Assembly: GCA_041874725.1 (NCBI GenBank)
Contig: CP097466.1
Coordinates: 3,596,001 to 3,660,000, forward strand
Length of the DNA stretch: 64,000 bases
Origin: Duganella sp. BuS-21
Lineage (GTDB): Bacteria > Pseudomonadota > Gammaproteobacteria > Burkholderiales > Burkholderiaceae_D
Direction of reading: 5' to 3'
Shown here: one piece after another, positions 29,787 through 40,400 of the stretch
How the letters are laid out: the number at the start of each line of letters is the position of its first letter
Numbering within the stretch: the stretch's first letter is position 1
Made by a program: the position numbers and the translations under genes
Notes under the pieces: model-generated
Told to the model about the DNA's origin: nothing
Databases searched by the model: none
What the model saw: the letters and a program-made list of their open reading frames with translations, nothing else

Positions 29787-30961
29787 TAAAGCGGTTCCTT
29801 GGAACCGCTGGCGGAGGCCAGAATCTCGTCGTGCCGCTCATTATCCGTCTTGTGAAGATAAGCCGCTGTGGTGGCGATGCTGGCGTGTCCGGCCGTCTCC
29901 TGCAGCGTCTTCAACTGCACGCCGTTGTTCGCGTGGTTGGTCAACATGCTGTGGCGCAGCCAGTGCGCCGACGCCTGGCGCAATGTCGCCGCCATGTCGG
30001 CGTCGCCCATTCCATCCGCCGCGCCGGCCGCTGCCGCAAAGATCGTCTTGAGCGCGTCGGACGCCGCTTCGTCCGTGATGCGCACCGGCGCACCGCCGCG
30101 ACTCGACAATACCAACGGCGTGTCGTCGTTGCGCACGGTGTGCGGCAACAAATCGAACGCGGCGCGGTATTGGCGGTATGCCGTCAGCATTTCCGGCGGC
30201 ACCGGCAAACGGCGCGGCTTGTTGCCTTTGCCGAGGACGTCCAGCCACCAGCGGCCGTTGCCTTCGCTGTAGAACGCGCCCATGTTGGCGCTGACGATTT
30301 CGTTCAGGCGCGCACCGGTGTGGATGTAGGCCGTCAACAGAAAATGATCACGCTCACGCCGGCGCACGGCCGCCGGCGTCAAGGCTTCACGCGTGGCGAC
30401 CGTGGCCAGCGCCAGCTTGAGCGCGTCGGACGTCAGGTAGCGTGTGATGCGGCTGGCACTGGCGGTTTTAACGTGCTTCACCAGCGCGGCCGGATCGCGG
30501 CGCAGATAGCCGGTTTGGGCCGCGTATGCGAACAAGCCTTTGACGGCGATCATCGCCTGGCGCCGGCTGGCGTCCGACAACGGCCCACTGAACGGTCGAT
30601 ATCTTGGATCGCTGCGCGGCCATTTGGTGGTCGAAATCCAATCCTCGGGCGGGTCTTTCAGAAACTCCTTGTAGCCATTCAGGTCGGCCACGTTCAGCTG
30701 GCGCAGCGTTTTGCCCGCCTCTTCCCGGCACCAGGTCAAAAACCGGAAAAGCTCTTTTTGGGTGTTGGCGATCGATTTTGGCCCCAATTCGCCATGGCTG
30801 ATGAATTCCCGTGCAATTTCGCTATCGGTCCGGGCATCGGTGATGGCGTCTTCGGCGATGCTGCGCAGGGCGTCGAGATCGCGTTGCCGGCGTTGTACCG
30901 CGCCGTCGCTGCGGGCGGGGAATGGATCGAGATTGATCAGGTCGAATTTCTTTTCGGGCAT
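29786..30961 (-). CDS. Tyrosine recombinase ending on dif-like site 3
   Basis: The 391-residue enzyme has the tyrosine-recombinase catalytic set: arginine in HTGARLNEIVS, lysine in GKGNKPRRLP, HWLRHS (HxxR), and TAGHASIATTAAYLH with the nucleophile tyrosine. An SAM-like core-binding domain precedes it (about residues 60-160). It is longer than XerC/XerD (about 300). It lies outside the two prophages as defined by the Xer sites, and its stop codon touches site 3. It may be a chromosomal recombinase kept next to dif or a relic of another element. The 30962-31135 gap shows no further Xer-like site. Confidence 0.85.
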   Translation of the reverse strand: MPEKKFDLINLDPFPARSDGAVQRRQRDLDALRSIAEDAITDARTDSEIAREFISHGELGPKSIANTQKELFRFLTWCREEAGKTLRQLNVADLNGYKEFLKDPPEDWISTTKWPRSDPRYRPFSGPLSDASRRQAMIAVKGLFAYAAQTGYLRRDPAALVKHVKTASASRITRYLTSDALKLALATVATREALTPAAVRRRERDHFLLTAYIHTGARLNEIVSANMGAFYSEGNGRWWLDVLGKGNKPRRLPVPPEMLTAYRQYRAAFDLLPHTVRNDDTPLVLSSRGGAPVRITDEAASDALKTIFAAAAGAADGMGDADMAATLRQASAHWLRHSMLTNHANNGVQLKTLQETAGHASIATTAAYLHKTDNERHDEILASASGSKEPL

Positions 30962-31135
30962 TTAAGGCTGAAAGCTGTATGAATATATAGTGGATTATAC
31001 AGTATTGCATACAGTATTATTAATCGACAATATAGGTAGTAATGTCGAGTAAATTGAGAGAGCGCTTTGACGAGTTATAGTGACTTAAGGCCTTGATTTC
31101 GTTATAATTCTCGCCTTCATAAGTAAGGATTCGCC

Positions 31136-33106
31136 ATGACTCTGCTAGCCCACCAGCTCGAACTGCTGTCGCCCGCCAAAACCGCCGAAATCGGCCGCGA
31201 GGCCATTTTGCATGGCGCCGACGCCGTCTATATCGGCGGCCCGGCGTTTGGCGCGCGTCATAACGCCAGCAATACGATCGAGGAAATCTCCAGTCTGGTG
31301 GAGTTCGCGCACCGCTACCGCTCGCGTATTTTCGTCACCATCAACACCATCCTGCACGACGCCGAACTGGACGCCGCACGCAAGCAGATCTGGCAGTTGT
31401 ACGAAGCCGGCGTCGACGCCCTCATCGTGCAGGACATGGGCCTGCTGGAAATGGACCTGCCCCCTATCCAACTGCACGCCAGTACCCAGTGCGACATCCG
31501 CACCAAGGAAAAAGCCAAGTTCCTCGGCGACGTCGGTTTCTCGCAGCTGGTGCTGGCGCGCGAGCTGACCATCGAACAGATCCGCGCGATTCGCGCCGAA
31601 GTCGATACGCCGTTGGAATACTTCATCCACGGCGCGCTGTGCGTGGCCTACTCCGGCCAATGCTACATCTCGCACGCCGATACGGGTCGCAGCGCCAATC
31701 GCGGTGACTGCTCGCAGAATTGCCGCCTGCCGTACACGCTGAGCGATAACAAGGGCCGGGTGGTCGCGTATGAAAAACACCTGCTGTCGATGAAGGACAA
31801 CGACCAGACCAACAACCTGGAAGCGCTGGTCGATGCCGGCATCCGTTCGTTCAAGATCGAAGGCCGCTACAAGGACATGGGCTACGTGAAAAACATCACG
31901 GCCCATTACCGCCTGCTGCTGGACGAGATCATGGAGCGCCGCACCGAGTTCACGCGCGCCGCCAGCGGCCGCACCAGCATCCTGTTCACGCCGGACGTCG
32001 ACAAGACTTTTCACCGCGGTCACACCGATTACTTCGCCAACGGCCGCCTGGAAGACATCGGCGCTTTCGACAGCCCGAAATATGTGGGCGTGGAATTGGG
32101 CACCATCACCCGCATCGCCACCGACCATATCGACGTGACCACCAATGCGCCGATGGCCAACGGCGACGGCCTGAACTACATGCACAAGCGCGAGACCTTC
32201 GGCATCCAGGCCAACACCGTAAAGAAACTCGGCGAGAGCGAAGGCGGCGAACAATGGCGTGTGTACCCGAATGAACAGGTCAGCGCCCTACCCGGCCTGA
32301 AAATCGGCCTGTCGCTGCTGCGCAATCGCGACCATCATTGGGAAGGCGCGTTGAGCAAAAAATCCTCGGAACGCAAAGTCGGCCTGCACTTGACCCTGAG
32401 CGAGCAAGCGGACGGCTTGCGCCTGTCCCTGTGCGACGAAGACGGCCTGACCAGTGACACCGATGCCGCCATCGCTTACCAGCCGGCGCAACAGGCCGAG
32501 CAGGCGGACGCCTCGCTGCGCGCCAGCCTGGCCAAATTGGGCGCCACCATGTTCTCGGCCGAAAGCGTGGAACTGAAGCTGTCCAAGCCGTGGTTCATCC
32601 CGTCGTCGGCCATCAACGCCCTGCGCCGCGATGCGATCGAAGCGCATGAGGCGGTGCGTCTGGCGGCCTGGGACCGTCCGGAGCGCAAGGCCCCGGTCGA
32701 ACCGCCAGCCGTCTACCCGGACACCCAACTCAGCTACCTGGCCAACGTCTACAACGAGAAGGCGCGCGCGTTCTACACCAAGCACGGCGTGCAACTGATC
32801 GCCGCCGCGTATGAGTCGCACGAGGAAGCCGGCGAAGTGCCGCTGATGATCACCAAGCACTGCCTGCGCTTCTCCTTCAACCTCTGCCCGAAACAGGCCA
32901 AGGGTGTGCAAGGCGTTCAAGGCCAGGTGCGTGCCGAACCCATGACCTTGGTCAGCGGCGACGATACCTACACCCTGCGCTTCGATTGCAAACCGTGCGA
33001 AATGCACGTGGTCGGCGCCATGCGGCCGAACATTCTGAAGTCGGCGCCGCCGTCGAATGTCACATACACCCCCCTCACTTTCCACCGTCAGCGCCCTCGC
33101 GCTTGA
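31136..33106 (+). CDS. rlhA: U32 family protein, RlhA-like 23S rRNA hydroxylase
   Basis: The 656-residue protein has the U32 start LELLSPAKTAEIGREAILHG and the metal/cluster region ISHADTGRSANRGDCSQNCR with its cysteines. Its length matches E. coli RlhA (YdcP, about 650 residues), which hydroxylates C2501 of 23S rRNA, rather than TrhP (about 450). The second half, with CLRFSFNLCPKQ and FDCKPCEMHV, carries the other conserved cysteines. It acts in the cytoplasm with prephenate as oxygen-linked cofactor source in E. coli. The assignment to RlhA over other U32 proteins rests on length and layout. Confidence 0.75.
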   Translation: MTLLAHQLELLSPAKTAEIGREAILHGADAVYIGGPAFGARHNASNTIEEISSLVEFAHRYRSRIFVTINTILHDAELDAARKQIWQLYEAGVDALIVQDMGLLEMDLPPIQLHASTQCDIRTKEKAKFLGDVGFSQLVLARELTIEQIRAIRAEVDTPLEYFIHGALCVAYSGQCYISHADTGRSANRGDCSQNCRLPYTLSDNKGRVVAYEKHLLSMKDNDQTNNLEALVDAGIRSFKIEGRYKDMGYVKNITAHYRLLLDEIMERRTEFTRAASGRTSILFTPDVDKTFHRGHTDYFANGRLEDIGAFDSPKYVGVELGTITRIATDHIDVTTNAPMANGDGLNYMHKRETFGIQANTVKKLGESEGGEQWRVYPNEQVSALPGLKIGLSLLRNRDHHWEGALSKKSSERKVGLHLTLSEQADGLRLSLCDEDGLTSDTDAAIAYQPAQQAEQADASLRASLAKLGATMFSAESVELKLSKPWFIPSSAINALRRDAIEAHEAVRLAAWDRPERKAPVEPPAVYPDTQLSYLANVYNEKARAFYTKHGVQLIAAAYESHEEAGEVPLMITKHCLRFSFNLCPKQAKGVQGVQGQVRAEPMTLVSGDDTYTLRFDCKPCEMHVVGAMRPNILKSAPPSNVTYTPLTFHRQRPRA

Positions 33107-33278
33107 GTCTTTTTCATGCTGCGCGCGATGCTCCATCGCGCGCATTCATGTTCGCCAGATTTAGTCTTGCACGATAGGCTAACTGGCTTGACAGACAACA
33201 AAACAACAGCTATCTTCATCTAAATTGCCTTGCGGCAATTACTGGCATTTTACTTCAGCCACAAGCCAAGGGGATAGC

Positions 33279-36200
33279 ATGAAGAATCTTCCATATCGAC
33301 AGCGATCATTGGAAACGTTTCATAGATTAAAAACAACAGGGCTGCCGTTGGCCTTGAGTCTGGCGCTTGCCGCTTGCGGCGGCGGCAGCGACAGCGCACC
33401 GGATGCCGCAAACCGCACGGCCAGCGCCATGCGCATGGGCGCCACCACGGCGGCCGAGCCCGAAGTGGCACTTACTCCGGTTGCCGCGACCTCCAGCGGC
33501 GCTGAACGCGGCGATTTATCCGCCGCCGCCGCCATCGACCGCAACCAATCCACCCGCTGGGGCAGCCTGTTCAGCGATGATCAGTACCTGACGCTGGACT
33601 TCGGCATGTCCAAGCCGATCAACCGCGTCCACATCGAATGGGAAAACGCCCGCGCGACCCAATATTTGCTGCAGGTCTCCGATGATAACGCTACCTGGCA
33701 CACCATCAAAACCGTCGACAACAGCCAGGGCGGCATCGAAGACTGGACCGGCCTGGCGGCCAACGGCCGCTACCTGCGCATGCAGGGCGTGAAGCGCTCG
33801 ACCAACTACGGTTACTCGATCTTCGAGATACTGGCCTTTTCTGGCGGCTCCGGCGGAAGCGCTCCCACCGAGCCGACCGTGCCGACGCCGGACCCGGCGG
33901 TCGACACCACCAAGCCAGGCGCGGCGATCAAGCCGCTGCAGGCGACGTCGTCGCTGGTGGAAAACCAGGGCAACTCGGCCGCCAATGCCATCGACGGCAA
34001 GGCCGGCACGCGCTGGGCCAGCGCCTTCGACGACGGCGCCTGGATTCAGTTCGACTTCGGTGTCAAGACGCAAGTCGGCTACATGAAACTGCTGTGGGAA
34101 AACGCCTACGGCAAGCAATACAAGCTGCTGGTCTCGGACGACGGCCAGAACTGGACGCCGTTCCGCAGCGTCACCAATGGGCGCGGCGGCACCGAGGAAT
34201 TCTTCAACCTCGGCGTGAACGCACGCTTCATCCGCCTGCAAGGCGTGGCGCGCGCCACCAACTACGGCTACTCGCTGTTTGAAGTCGAGTTCAAGACGCC
34301 GGGCAGCGACAACACCCTGGGCAGCTCAAGCACTTCCGCGTTCAAGTTCCCCGCCAGTGGCGCCGGCTGGGCGCCCTTGCCTGCTTCCGACGCCATCGAA
34401 TCGCTGCAGTTTACGCTGGCCGATGGCACGCTGGTCACGCGCTTTGGTGCGCGTGGCCTGGCGCGTCACGGCCGCGAGCGTGGCGAAGAGTGGAACGAAA
34501 TCGGCTACGGCCCGAACCAAACCATCGATCCGGTCACCGGCATGGCGGTCGACAAAGGTCCGGGCAACTACCTGAGCTTCGTGCCGCAATACTTCAAGAA
34601 CCGCACCTGGGGCATGGAGATCATCGACAACAGCAAGGTGCCCGGCATAACCAAGCCGCAGCTGATCGTCAACCAGTACAGCACCGTCGATTTCCTACAG
34701 GGCGGCGTGGCCTTCTTCCGCGCCATCGACCGGCCGGGCGTGACCGGCTACGGCTGGATGGCGCCGGGCCAACTGGTGGACGACAGCGTGAAGGTCTGCA
34801 AGCCTGTGCCCTTCCCTGCCAATTACACGCTGGCCAGCGCCAATGGCATCAACGGCGCCTGCACCTTGCAAGTCCGCGAATATCCGGGCATGACGGCGCT
34901 GGACGCCTATGGCTTGCCGATTCCGGGCAAGGACATCAAGGCGCGCGCGCTGGCGCAGGGGGACGTGATCGAAGTATCGCCATCGATGTTCTCCACCACC
35001 GAATCCATGCAGACCAAGGGCGACAACGGCGGCATCCGTTACTACTCGTATGAGTGGGTCTACGTGGTCGGCCAGGGGCTGAAGCCATGGTACGGCGTGC
35101 AGCCGCGCCTGAATTCGGTGCCGCTGCCGGCCGAAACGCTGTCCGGTGGCATCGGTTCGGTGGGCTACAACTATTCGGACGAGGCGTCGTTCATGTTCCA
35201 GCAGCCACACACCAACATCGGCATGCAGAACATGCAGCGTTTCGTTGAAGGTCGTCGCCTGTTCCACACCAACTTCACCACCGGCGATCACAACGAGCAA
35301 GGCAATGACCGTTACGACGGCGCGGTTGGCTTGCAAGGCGCGCACTTCAACCAGTCCTCGTGCTTCGGCTGCCACGTCAACAACGGCCGCAGCGCGGCGC
35401 CGAACGCCTTGAACCAGCGCCTCGACACCATGTCGGTGCGGGTGGCGAGCACCAACGCCAAGGGCCAGCAGTTGCCGCATCCGGTGTATGGCACCACGGT
35501 GCAGATGAACGCCGTCTCCGCCTCAGGCGCGCCGCAGAACTGGGGCACCGGTGTGCGCGTGGCCGGTTTCGAGAGCACCAGCAAGAAGCTGGCCGACGGC
35601 ACCACCGTCGAACTGCGCAAGCCCAAGCTGGCCTTCGAGGGGCCGGTGCCGGATACGGTGTCGCTGCGCGCCGCGCAGCCGATCATCGGCGCCGGTTTGC
35701 TGGAAGCGGTGGCGGAAGCCGACATCCTGGCCCGCGCCGCCGGCACGGCCGACGTCGACGGCGTGAAAGGCGTGGCCAACTACGTCTTCGATCCGGAAAG
35801 CGGCGCCGTGCGCCTTGGCCGCTTCGGCTGGAAGGCATCCAAGGCGACGCTGCGCCAGCAAGCCGCAGCCGCACTGGTACAGGACATGGCGGTGACGTCG
35901 CCGGTGTACCGCAACCGTTCGTGCAATAGCGACCCGGCCGGCTGTGCCGCCGCACCGGCACAGAAAGGCATCACCGAGGCGGACCTGCAATCGCTGTCGC
36001 GTTATCTGGCGCTGGTGGCTGTACCGGCTCAGCGCAGCGTCTCCAGCGGCTTCCCCAAAGGTGTGGCCCCGATCGCCGAACTGGATGTCGACCCGGCCAA
36101 GATCGCCGCCGGCGCCAAGGCATTCCAGGGCATGCGCTGCGCTGCCTGCCACACGGCGGAGATGAAAACCGGTAACGGCCACCTGTTTGCGGAACTGCGC

Positions 36201-36506
36201 AACCAGACCATCCGCCCGTACTCGGACCTGCTGCTACACGACATGGGCGCCGGCCTGGCCGACAAGTTGGGCGAAGGCCAGGCCAAGGGAAATATGTGGC
36301 GGACGGCGCCACTGTGGGGGATAGGCTACACCGACAAGGTGATGGGCGATAGCACCAAAGTCGCTTACCTGCACGATGGCCGCGCCCGCAATCTGACCGA
36401 AGCCATCATGTGGCATGACGGCGAAGCAGCCAAGTCGCGGCAGCGTTTCGAAGCCCTGTCCAAGAGTGACCGCGAGGCTTTGCTGGCCTTCCTGAAGTCG
36501 CTATAA
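33279..36506 (+). CDS. DUF1111 di-haem oxidoreductase lipoprotein with two discoidin domains
   Basis: ATG at 33279 follows AAGGGG. A lipoprotein signal (LALSLALAACGGG) is followed by two F5/8 type C (discoidin) domains (about residues 55-185 and 215-345, each with a RWGS or RWAS and VSDD core). A DUF1111 catalytic region comes next, with two c-type haem sites, FGCHV (in CFGCH) and CAACH. DUF1111 proteins resemble MauG/cytochrome-c peroxidases. Discoidin domains suggest attachment to surface glycans. The 1075-residue fusion is large for the family. A terminator follows at 36541. Role in surface redox chemistry is inferred. Confidence 0.75.
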   Translation: MKNLPYRQRSLETFHRLKTTGLPLALSLALAACGGGSDSAPDAANRTASAMRMGATTAAEPEVALTPVAATSSGAERGDLSAAAAIDRNQSTRWGSLFSDDQYLTLDFGMSKPINRVHIEWENARATQYLLQVSDDNATWHTIKTVDNSQGGIEDWTGLAANGRYLRMQGVKRSTNYGYSIFEILAFSGGSGGSAPTEPTVPTPDPAVDTTKPGAAIKPLQATSSLVENQGNSAANAIDGKAGTRWASAFDDGAWIQFDFGVKTQVGYMKLLWENAYGKQYKLLVSDDGQNWTPFRSVTNGRGGTEEFFNLGVNARFIRLQGVARATNYGYSLFEVEFKTPGSDNTLGSSSTSAFKFPASGAGWAPLPASDAIESLQFTLADGTLVTRFGARGLARHGRERGEEWNEIGYGPNQTIDPVTGMAVDKGPGNYLSFVPQYFKNRTWGMEIIDNSKVPGITKPQLIVNQYSTVDFLQGGVAFFRAIDRPGVTGYGWMAPGQLVDDSVKVCKPVPFPANYTLASANGINGACTLQVREYPGMTALDAYGLPIPGKDIKARALAQGDVIEVSPSMFSTTESMQTKGDNGGIRYYSYEWVYVVGQGLKPWYGVQPRLNSVPLPAETLSGGIGSVGYNYSDEASFMFQQPHTNIGMQNMQRFVEGRRLFHTNFTTGDHNEQGNDRYDGAVGLQGAHFNQSSCFGCHVNNGRSAAPNALNQRLDTMSVRVASTNAKGQQLPHPVYGTTVQMNAVSASGAPQNWGTGVRVAGFESTSKKLADGTTVELRKPKLAFEGPVPDTVSLRAAQPIIGAGLLEAVAEADILARAAGTADVDGVKGVANYVFDPESGAVRLGRFGWKASKATLRQQAAAALVQDMAVTSPVYRNRSCNSDPAGCAAAPAQKGITEADLQSLSRYLALVAVPAQRSVSSGFPKGVAPIAELDVDPAKIAAGAKAFQGMRCAACHTAEMKTGNGHLFAELRNQTIRPYSDLLLHDMGAGLADKLGEGQAKGNMWRTAPLWGIGYTDKVMGDSTKVAYLHDGRARNLTEAIMWHDGEAAKSRQRFEALSKSDREALLAFLKSL

Positions 36507-36540
36507 ATTCAGTTCCCGGCCGCTTCGGCGGCAGCAAAAA

Positions 36541-36566
36541 GCCCGGTGTTCGCACCGGGCTTTTTT
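36541..36566 (+). terminator. Rho-independent terminator
   Basis: GCCCGGTG and CACCGGGC form an 8-bp stem with a TTCG tetraloop, followed by six T residues. It ends the lipoprotein gene transcript. Confidence 0.9.
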
Positions 36567-36725
36567 CGCATGAAGACTAATTGTAAGTAAACTTTTACAC
36601 TTAAGTAGTAGTTAATACGATAAATTATTTGCTATCTTTTTTTGCAACCCGCTGAGCCCGGGCCAAGAGACTGCCGGCCGTCACGAGCGGTCGGCAGTGG
36701 GATAAAACTTGAAAAAAGGTCGACA

Positions 36726-37490
36726 ATGAAACACTTGTATCGTAGCCGAACATCCCTTAACACCGTGCTTGGCATGGCCTTGATGGCCGCACTGCCCGCC
36801 ATGGCAGACACGCTGGCGTTCGAAGACGCCAACGGCAATCCCCTCTCCGGCATTATCAAGGATGCAGAAGGTTTTGCCCAGGGCGACTACCTGGTGCATG
36901 GCTATGCCCTGGAGCCGTCGCCGGGATCGCTGGTCGGCGCCATCATTGACGGCGCCAGCAACAGCGGCGCCTGCATAGCGCTGGCCTGCGGCACCGGCAA
37001 TCCCACCAGCTATTACGCAGCGCTCAACGACGGCATCATCGAAATCGAGCACAGCACCGCTGGCAAAGCCTTCACGCTGCAATCGTTCGACGCCAGTTTC
37101 ATCGGCAATATCTACGAGGGCTTGAACCAGCCGGTGGCCGGCGTGCTGCGGGTGCAGGGCTTCCGCGCCGACAGCACGTCCATATGGCAGGACTTCGAAC
37201 TGCAGGGGCGCGACTTCAACACGCCCGGCTTCGATTTCGCCCATTTCCTCACCAGCCAGGAATTCCGCTCCCAGCAGTTTGTCGCCATCGACTTCTTCGG
37301 CTTCTCCTGCAACTTCGACGGCGACTGCACGGCGTTTGAAAATCTCAAGGGCCAGTTTGCCATCGACAATATCGAGGTTTCGGCCGTGCCTGAACCGTCG
37401 AGCTGGATGATGCTGGGCGCTGGCCTGCTGGGCATGGGCTGGTTGTCGCGCCGCCGCCAGACGGCTGTCGCCGTAGGAGCCGCAGCATGA
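36726..37490 (+). CDS. PEP-CTERM exported protein
   Basis: ATG at 36726 gives a signal peptide (TVLGMALMAALPAMA) and a C-terminal sorting signal, VPEPSSWMMLGAGLLGMGWL followed by SRRR. Such proteins are cut and anchored or released by an exosortase. The middle domain (about 200 residues) is beta-rich without a known family. The stop overlaps the start of the S8 protease, so the two are co-translated and may work together. Confidence 0.85.
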   Translation: MKHLYRSRTSLNTVLGMALMAALPAMADTLAFEDANGNPLSGIIKDAEGFAQGDYLVHGYALEPSPGSLVGAIIDGASNSGACIALACGTGNPTSYYAALNDGIIEIEHSTAGKAFTLQSFDASFIGNIYEGLNQPVAGVLRVQGFRADSTSIWQDFELQGRDFNTPGFDFAHFLTSQEFRSQQFVAIDFFGFSCNFDGDCTAFENLKGQFAIDNIEVSAVPEPSSWMMLGAGLLGMGWLSRRRQTAVAVGAAA

Positions 37491-40400
37491 GCGCCGGCCG
37501 CATCCCCAAGCTGGCTCGGCGCCTGACCAGCGCCGGCGTCCTGCTGATGCTGGCCAGCCTGCAGGCCCATGCCGACGATGGTGTCGGCCAGATACGCCGC
37601 GCCTATGTGGTACAGCTGGGCGACAAGCCGATTTCGTCCTACTCGGGCGGCGTCAGCGGGCTGTCGGCGACCCAGCCGGCCAATGGCAAGCGCCTCAACC
37701 TCGACTCGCCGGCCGTCCAGCAATACGGCGCTTACTTGCAACAGAAGCAGGCCAGCGCGACCGCGCTGGTCGCGTCGGCGCCGGTGCTGCATCAGTACAG
37801 CGTGGTGCTGAACGGCTTCACCGCCCTGCTGACCGATGCCGAAGTGCGCGCACTGCGCGCCAACAGCGGCGTGGCTAGCATCACGCCGGACCAGCCGCGC
37901 CGCCTGCTCACCAGCTACACGCCCACCTTCCTCGGACTGGACCAGCCCGGCGGCCTGTGGAGCAAGGCCGGCGGCGTGGCCGGCGCCGGTGAAGACATCA
38001 TCGTCGGCGTGATCGACAGCGGCATCTGGCCGGAGAACCTGGCCTTTGCAGACCGTGTCGACAGCACCGGCGCACCGACGCTGGACAGCAGCGCGGCGCT
38101 GGCCTATGGCGCGCCACCGGCCGCATGGAAAGGCGGCTGCCAGCCCGGCGAAGGCTTCGATGCCAATCTCTGCAACAACAAGCTGATCGGCGCCCAGTAT
38201 TTCAACCAGGGCTTCCTCAACGACGGCTATGTGCTGCACTGGACCGAGTTCAACTCGGCGCGCGACAGCATCGGCGGCAACGCCGGTCACGGCGGCCACG
38301 GTACCCACACCTCGTCGACGGCGGCCGGCAACCATGGCGTCGCCACGGTGGTTGACGGCCTGCCGATGGGCAAAGCCGGCGGCATTGCGCCACGCGCGCG
38401 GGTCGCCATGTACAAGGTGTGCTGGAGCGCCGAGGCATGGGACGATCCGCGCGGCAGCAACGGCTGCTACCTGTCGGACAGCGTGGCGGCCATCGAGAAG
38501 GCGGTCTCCGACGGCGTCCACGTGATCAACTACTCGATCAGCGGCGGCGCCGATGTCGAAGACCCGGTGGAGCAAGCCTTCCTCAACGCCACCAACGCCG
38601 GCGTGTTTGTCGCGGCGGCGGCCGGCAACGAAGGCCCGTCGAATAGTACCCTGTCGCATATCAGCCCTTGGCTGACGACGGTGGCGGCATCGACCCACGA
38701 CCGCCAGCTGCAATCGACGCTGAGCCTGGCCGATGGCCGCAGCTTCAAGGGCGCGTCGATGACCAAGGACGGCTTGCCGCAGACCGCCATGATCCGCGCG
38801 CAGGATGCGGTGTTGGCCGGCACCGATCCACTGGCGGCGTCGCTGTGTCCGAGCATCGAGTGGAATATGGGTTCGCCCATCCTCGATCCGGCCAAGGTGG
38901 CGGGCAAGATCGTCATCTGCGAACGCGGTATCACCGACCGCGTCGACAAGAGTAAGGCGGTCAAGGAGGCCGGCGGCGTTGGCATGGTCATGGTCGACAA
39001 TGGCGGCGGCCTCACGGCCGAAGTGCATTCGGTGCCCACGGTCCACGTCAGCAACGCCGACGGCTTGCTGATCCAGGCGTACGCGGTCAATGGTCGCGGC
39101 AAGGCGGCGATGTCGCCGTTCATCATCGCCAGCGTCCCCGGTTCGGCGCCTGTCGTTGCCGGCTTCTCGTCGCGTGGTCCGAGCGGCGCCGACACCAGCG
39201 TTATGAAGCCCGACATGGCGGCACCCGGCGTCAGCATCCTGGCCAGCGTATCGCCGGAACTGACGCCGGAGCAGCGCAGCGAAGTCGTCGCCGGCACGCT
39301 GCCGGGCCAGCAGGCCTGGGCCTTCATGGATGGCACCTCGATGGCGACGCCACACGTCGCCGGCCTGGCCGCCCTGCTGCGCCAGCAGCACCCGACCTGG
39401 ACGCCGGCGGCGATCAAGTCGGCGCTGATGACCAGCGCCGCCGATACGCTGTCCGACGGCTTGAAGGACGAGACAGCAGGCAAGCTGCCATGGGGCCAGG
39501 GCGCCGGCCACGTGCAGCCCAACCGCGCCGACGATCCTGGCCTGGTCTACGACGCGGGCGCGGTCGACTTCAAGAAGTATATGTGCGGACGCGGTCAGGC
39601 CGACCAGTGCGGCTACGGCATGAGCGAGGCGTGGAATCTCAATCAGGCATCGATCGCCATCGGCAATGTGCTGACGGCGGCCACGATACGGCGCAGCGTC
39701 ACCAATGTCGGCAGCCAGACCGCGACCTACAACGCCAGCGTCACCATGCAGGGCTACGAGGCCACCGTGCAACCGGCCAGCCTGACCATCGCGCCGGGCG
39801 CCAGCGCCGCTTTCACACTGACGCTGAAGCGCACCAGTGCGCCCAACCGTACCTGGCAATTCGGCTCGCTGACCTGGAGCGACGGCAGCCACACAGTGCG
39901 TAGTCCCATCGTCGCTTCGTCCGCCACCTCGCTGACCGCGCCGCCCACGGTGCGTAGCTCGCGCACCACCGACACCAAGCTGCTCGGCATCGGCACCGAC
40001 TACAGCGGCAAGCTGGGTGTGGCGGCGGGCGGCCTGAAGGCGGTGACCAAAACCACGCTCACGGTGCATCAAGCCGGCGAGGACAGCGTCGACACCGCGC
40101 TGCAAGTGGCGGCGGCCTGCAACAGCAGCAGCCAGGGTGTATCGGTCACGTCGTATGTGATCCCGGCCGATACCCTGGCCGCGCGCTTTGAGCTGTTCGA
40201 CCGCGACACCAGCGGCAAGGGCAAGGACGATCTGGATCTGGCGGTCCTCGACAGCAACGGCGCCATCGCCGGCATCGCGCTGCACGACGGCTCCAATGAA
40301 ACCGTCCTGCTGCGCGATCCGGCGGCCGGCAACTACCGCGTTTGCGTGTTGGGCTACAAAGTGGCGAATGGCGTGTCGAGCGAGTTCCAGCTGTCGACCG

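Noticed and set aside
30962..31135. A fourth Xer site beyond the recombinase that would make it part of a third element
   Set aside because: No sequence with two recognisable arms around a TATAAA-like core is present in this gap.
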